Source of the DNA: Euryarchaeota archaeon Ods02
GTDB taxonomy: Archaea; Halobacteriota; Halobacteria; Halobacteriales; Halorutilaceae
Length of the DNA: 64,000 bases
NCBI GenBank assembly: GCA_028751075.1
Contig: JAQZDA010000006.1
Span: 1-64,000 of the forward strand
Direction of reading: 5' to 3'
The notes under the pieces were generated by a model that had not been told where the DNA came from, ran no database searches, and saw nothing but the letters and a program-made list of their open reading frames with translations. The position numbers and the translations under genes were made by a program. The first letter of the stretch is position 1. Each line of letters opens with the position of its first letter. Below are positions 61,648-64,000 of the stretch, in pieces.

Positions 61648-62988
61648 TCACACGGGCTGCAGGTGGTGGTTAGTCAGCGTCTCCGCTATCTCCTCGCCGA
61701 CGGGTATCGCGTCCTCGAGCGCGAACCTGTAGTGGATGCCTAGGTACAGGCGGCTGCGCCAGGACTCCTCGAACGCGTCGCGGAAGCCGTCGAACGAACG
61801 CGTCTGTGCGGGTGGTCCACGTGTCGTCATCTCGAACGAGAGGTCATCGGAGCCGAAGAAGTCGACGAGGACGTTGGTCGCGGTGGAGCCGAAGCAGGTG
61901 AGGCCGGAGGGGTACTCCGGGCCGCCGCCGACCTTGAGCGGCGTCCAGCTCTCGTCGACGAAGGTGTCGGGGTTGCCGTCTATGTCCGCCTCGTGTATCG
62001 CGGGCTGCGGCCGCCAGAGACCGTGGCTGTGCTTCGACCTCCAGACGGAGACTCCGGCGTCCGCGAGCCCCAAGCTGACGAGCGCGAGGAGACGGGCCGT
62101 CTCCAGAGTGGAGAGGCCGCCTGCTTCCGCTGCCTTGCACGCGATCCGTATCCAGCGACCGGGCGGACGCGTGGTCCCAGGTGGCGCGAACCAGTAGGTC
62201 GCCATGTCGGTCTCCTCCTGGGTGTGGTCGCGGGAGTCTCCCTTGTCGTAGACCTCGTGCCAGGCGTCCGCGTACTCCTCGCTATCCAGCGACGGCGGAC
62301 CGGGGAACTCCGCGGGAGAGTCGAGACACCACGTGTCCACCCAGGCGTAGTGCGACGACAGCCACAGCCTCCTCTGTCCGCCTTTTCCTGTGAGGCCTTC
62401 CGCGCGCCAGCAGCCCGGCGCCTGCATACCCCCGCTGCAGAGACCGTCGGTGTACGCACCCTCCAGAGGGCCGTCGTGACCGTCGTCCCTCCGGAGCTCT
62501 ATAATGTCGTCCGCGACGTTTGCGCCCCATCTTACACCTGGGCCTGCGTCTCCATCGAGCTCCTCGGTGTCGAGAGCGTGGATCGACGTCTCAGTGACGA
62601 CATCCTCGAACTCGGGGTACAGGTGGGAGATGACTCTGTGTGCGGCGCCCGTGACTGCTGCGACCTCCGAGGCGTCGGCGGGTGCGTCGCCGTGGTCTCC
62701 GTAGCTCTCGTAGTGTTCGTCTCCTCTCGCCGCGTTTATCCCGTTGACGGCGTCGAAAACCGCGACGTTAACCATCGCCGCCTGACGGGCGACGGCGACG
62801 GGTGCCTGGGGGTAGCTCCGGATCGCGTCGAGGAGGTTCTTGTTCCACAGCGCCACCCAGCCATCGTGTTCGCCTCCGTCGAACGCGGAGCTACCTCCGA
62901 GGACGTCTACACAGCCCGAGAGACCGACGGCGCCCGCGCCTGCCGCCGTGAGGAACCCTCTCCTGTCGACCTCGGAGATACGTTTCAT
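61648..62988 (-). CDS. Vanadium-dependent haloperoxidase-like Tat lipoprotein with His to Leu change
   Basis: A 446-residue protein with Tat signal (DRRGFLTAAGAGAV) and lipobox Cys26, so anchored outside. The PAP2/vanadium haloperoxidase fold shows vanadate ligands Lys and Arg in SKHSHGLWRP and Arg/His in SRLYLGIHYRF. The central PSGH motif reads EYPSGLTCFGS: the acid-base His that the bound peroxide needs is Leu363 (CTC at 61900-61902). The enzyme may have altered activity (phosphatase or binding). Minus strand, convergent with the FAD protein. Confidence 0.85.
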   Translation of the reverse strand: MKRISEVDRRGFLTAAGAGAVGLSGCVDVLGGSSAFDGGEHDGWVALWNKNLLDAIRSYPQAPVAVARQAAMVNVAVFDAVNGINAARGDEHYESYGDHGDAPADASEVAAVTGAAHRVISHLYPEFEDVVTETSIHALDTEELDGDAGPGVRWGANVADDIIELRRDDGHDGPLEGAYTDGLCSGGMQAPGCWRAEGLTGKGGQRRLWLSSHYAWVDTWCLDSPAEFPGPPSLDSEEYADAWHEVYDKGDSRDHTQEETDMATYWFAPPGTTRPPGRWIRIACKAAEAGGLSTLETARLLALVSLGLADAGVSVWRSKHSHGLWRPQPAIHEADIDGNPDTFVDESWTPLKVGGGPEYPSGLTCFGSTATNVLVDFFGSDDLSFEMTTRGPPAQTRSFDGFRDAFEESWRSRLYLGIHYRFALEDAIPVGEEIAETLTNHHLQPV

Positions 62989-63084
62989 CTGCTCTTCAGG
63001 TTCCCTACGGCCCGTCTGTATTTATGCTCTTGGTGGCTCACGGCTCGTCGTAGAGCTGACCACTCTGGCACTGCGCCCACGGGT

Positions 63085-63747
63085 TCAGCTTGGCTCGAAT
63101 CTGCCGTCCTCCAGCTTCGGCACCGTGTCCGTGGAGTCGAAGTCGTAGACCACGTCGAGGTCGTCGCCGAGCCCGAGGCCGCGGATCCACTCCGCCGTCG
63201 AAGAATCCCTGATCTGCCGCCGTAGCTCTTCGACGTCGCTGGAGTCCGGACCGCCGTCGAGATGCAGTTCGATCAACCGGACGCCCGCGGTGTCCTCGAC
63301 TGCGGGCTCCGACATCCTGCCGGCCGCCACCAGCCACACCTCGTCCTTGTCCTGTAGCTCGTCTGCCACCGCGGAGGCGTTCACCGTCGAAGCCGCGTAG
63401 ACGCCGTCACTGCGGCCGATGCGGCCGACGGCGCGTGTGCCGTTCGACGTGTAGATACCGACCTCCCGGTCTTCGACGTCGAGGTCGTCTACCACGGAGG
63501 GCAGGGGGACGCCGTCGAAGCCTTCGACGGGGTAGCCGCCTTCCTCGCCGAGCACCACCCTGTCCCCTTCCTCGCGGAACTCCAGCGCGCGGGTGCGGTC
63601 GCTGAACGGTACGACGCAGCTGGCGCCGCTGTCGAGGGCGTAGACCATCGTCGTCGTGGAGGTGATGACGTCGACGACGGCGTACTCCGCCTCCGGCGGC
63701 TCCCCCGGAAGATCCTCGAGACGTTCGACGACGTTGACGTCTGTCAT
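63085..63747 (-). CDS. comB: 2-Phosphosulfolactate phosphatase family protein (ComB-like)
   Basis: A 220-residue ComB-family protein: AVVDVITSTTTMV, LGEEGGYPVEGFDGVPLPS and the TSNGTRAV motif are all seen. ComB removes phosphate from 2-phosphosulfolactate in coenzyme M synthesis in methanogens. Haloarchaea do not use coenzyme M, so sulfolactate or a different substrate is likely here. No comA or comC is in the window. Confidence 0.88.
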   Translation of the reverse strand: MTDVNVVERLEDLPGEPPEAEYAVVDVITSTTTMVYALDSGASCVVPFSDRTRALEFREEGDRVVLGEEGGYPVEGFDGVPLPSVVDDLDVEDREVGIYTSNGTRAVGRIGRSDGVYAASTVNASAVADELQDKDEVWLVAAGRMSEPAVEDTAGVRLIELHLDGGPDSSDVEELRRQIRDSSTAEWIRGLGLGDDLDVVYDFDSTDTVPKLEDGRFEPS

Positions 63748-63826
63748 CTAAAGCGGGTTCGAAGTCTGCGGGGAAGTCGGTTACGGTGTCTCAAGCGCTA
63801 TATCTGAGGGGAATGCTGGTTCGCGT

Positions 63827-64000
63827 TCATCTGGTGGTCGTCCAGGTCAAGGCGACAAGCGCCACGAGCTGGAGGCAGCGCAGGACGATGGCTGCGGTCT
63901 GTGCGGCGGGGTCGGATGCGTACAGCATCTCCATGGTCTGGAAGTGGAAGTAGACGGCTGCGACGTTCTCGGCGGCGAGGGCGACGGCGAAGATGATGAG
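63827..64000 (-). CDS. Small membrane protein, 3' part (truncated by window end)
   Basis: The last 57 codons of a minus-strand gene: LIIFAVALAAENVAAVYFHFQTMEM, then a second span VLRCLQLVALVALTW and stop at 63827. The pattern matches small haloarchaeal membrane proteins of unknown function (DUF7521-like in my recollection). The start lies beyond the window. Confidence 0.6.
   Translation of the reverse strand, partial: LIIFAVALAAENVAAVYFHFQTMEMLYASDPAAQTAAIVLRCLQLVALVALTWTTTR

Noticed and set aside
203-63000. CRISPR arrays, rRNA genes and transposases
   Set aside because: Looked for across the window; no regularly spaced repeats, rRNA segments or transposase motifs were seen.
61993-63225. 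Plus-strand frame of 410 codons
   Set aside because: Lies antisense to the haloperoxidase-like gene, whose Tat signal and motifs are clear.

Overview
The window is chromosomal DNA of an extremely halophilic archaeon (class Halobacteria). The predicted proteins are strongly acidic, GC content is high, and the gene set is archaeal: SMC with ScpA, Hel308, TiaS, KEOPS Cgi121, Trm1, Trm56, NAC, ribosomal protein L21e, Rpo4, Orc1/Cdc6 and the thiolase/HMG-CoA synthase/DUF35 set. It also carries haloarchaeal hallmarks: AglJ-type glycosyltransferase, a PGF-CTERM protein, Tat lipoproteins, and many promoters with a TATA element about 27 nt upstream of the start codon, implying leaderless transcripts. 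I cannot name the genus; a deep or unusual lineage is possible.

Layout. 1-7.4 kb: metabolic genes (an aspartoacylase-family fragment, an enolase-superfamily enzyme, acyl-CoA dehydrogenase, haloalkane-dehalogenase-like hydrolase, acyl-CoA synthetase, MTH865 protein). 7.5-12 kb: small coiled-coil protein, smc and scpA in one minus-strand operon. 12.2-17.4 kb: membrane protein-tiaS, then hel308-cgi121. 18.5-20 kb: divergent nucleoside phosphorylase and deoC for nucleoside salvage. 20-21.7 kb: divergent ArsM-type arsenite methyltransferase and an HxlR-type regulator. 21.8-26.4 kb: phosphohexomutase, then a minus-strand operon of XRE regulator, HMG-CoA synthase, thiolase and DUF35 protein (entry to the mevalonate pathway). 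26.8-33.5 kb: HtrA-type protease, hisH, ferritin-like protein, M24 peptidase, HerA-like ATPase, CDF transporter. 33.6-37 kb: tRNA-Ala(GGC) followed by a duplicated tRNA 3' end and dispersed repeats, a membrane protein with a GIDE-like domain, and about 1.2 kb of gene-poor lower-GC DNA. 37-45.9 kb: uspA, SDR, GNAT, trm56, nac, PGF-CTERM protein, HTH-CBS regulator, rpl21e-rpoF-DUF655, phosphate permease. 46-48.8 kb: trpCBA. 48.9-55.5 kb: secreted and membrane proteins, aglJ, UPF0173, DUF2150, trm1 and a decayed copy of the trm1 3' end. 56-60.8 kb: a RecA-fold protein without a Walker A motif, a small conserved protein, a PolB with degenerate catalytic motifs, and Orc1/Cdc6. 60.9-64 kb: FAD oxidoreductase, vanadium-haloperoxidase-like Tat lipoprotein, ComB-like protein and a truncated membrane protein.

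The observations I rate highest are: (1) the RecA-like/PolB2/Orc1 cluster, which resembles a DNA-repair or mutasome-like module; (2) a promoter-hairpin-T-run unit at about 28.65-28.75 kb that looks like an undescribed small RNA; (3) a thiolase in the HMG-CoA synthase operon whose nucleophilic Cys is encoded as Asp; (4) a 41-codon leaderless gene at 4210; and (5) a tRNA-Ala 3' end duplication with associated repeats. No CRISPR array, rRNA or intact insertion sequence was seen.
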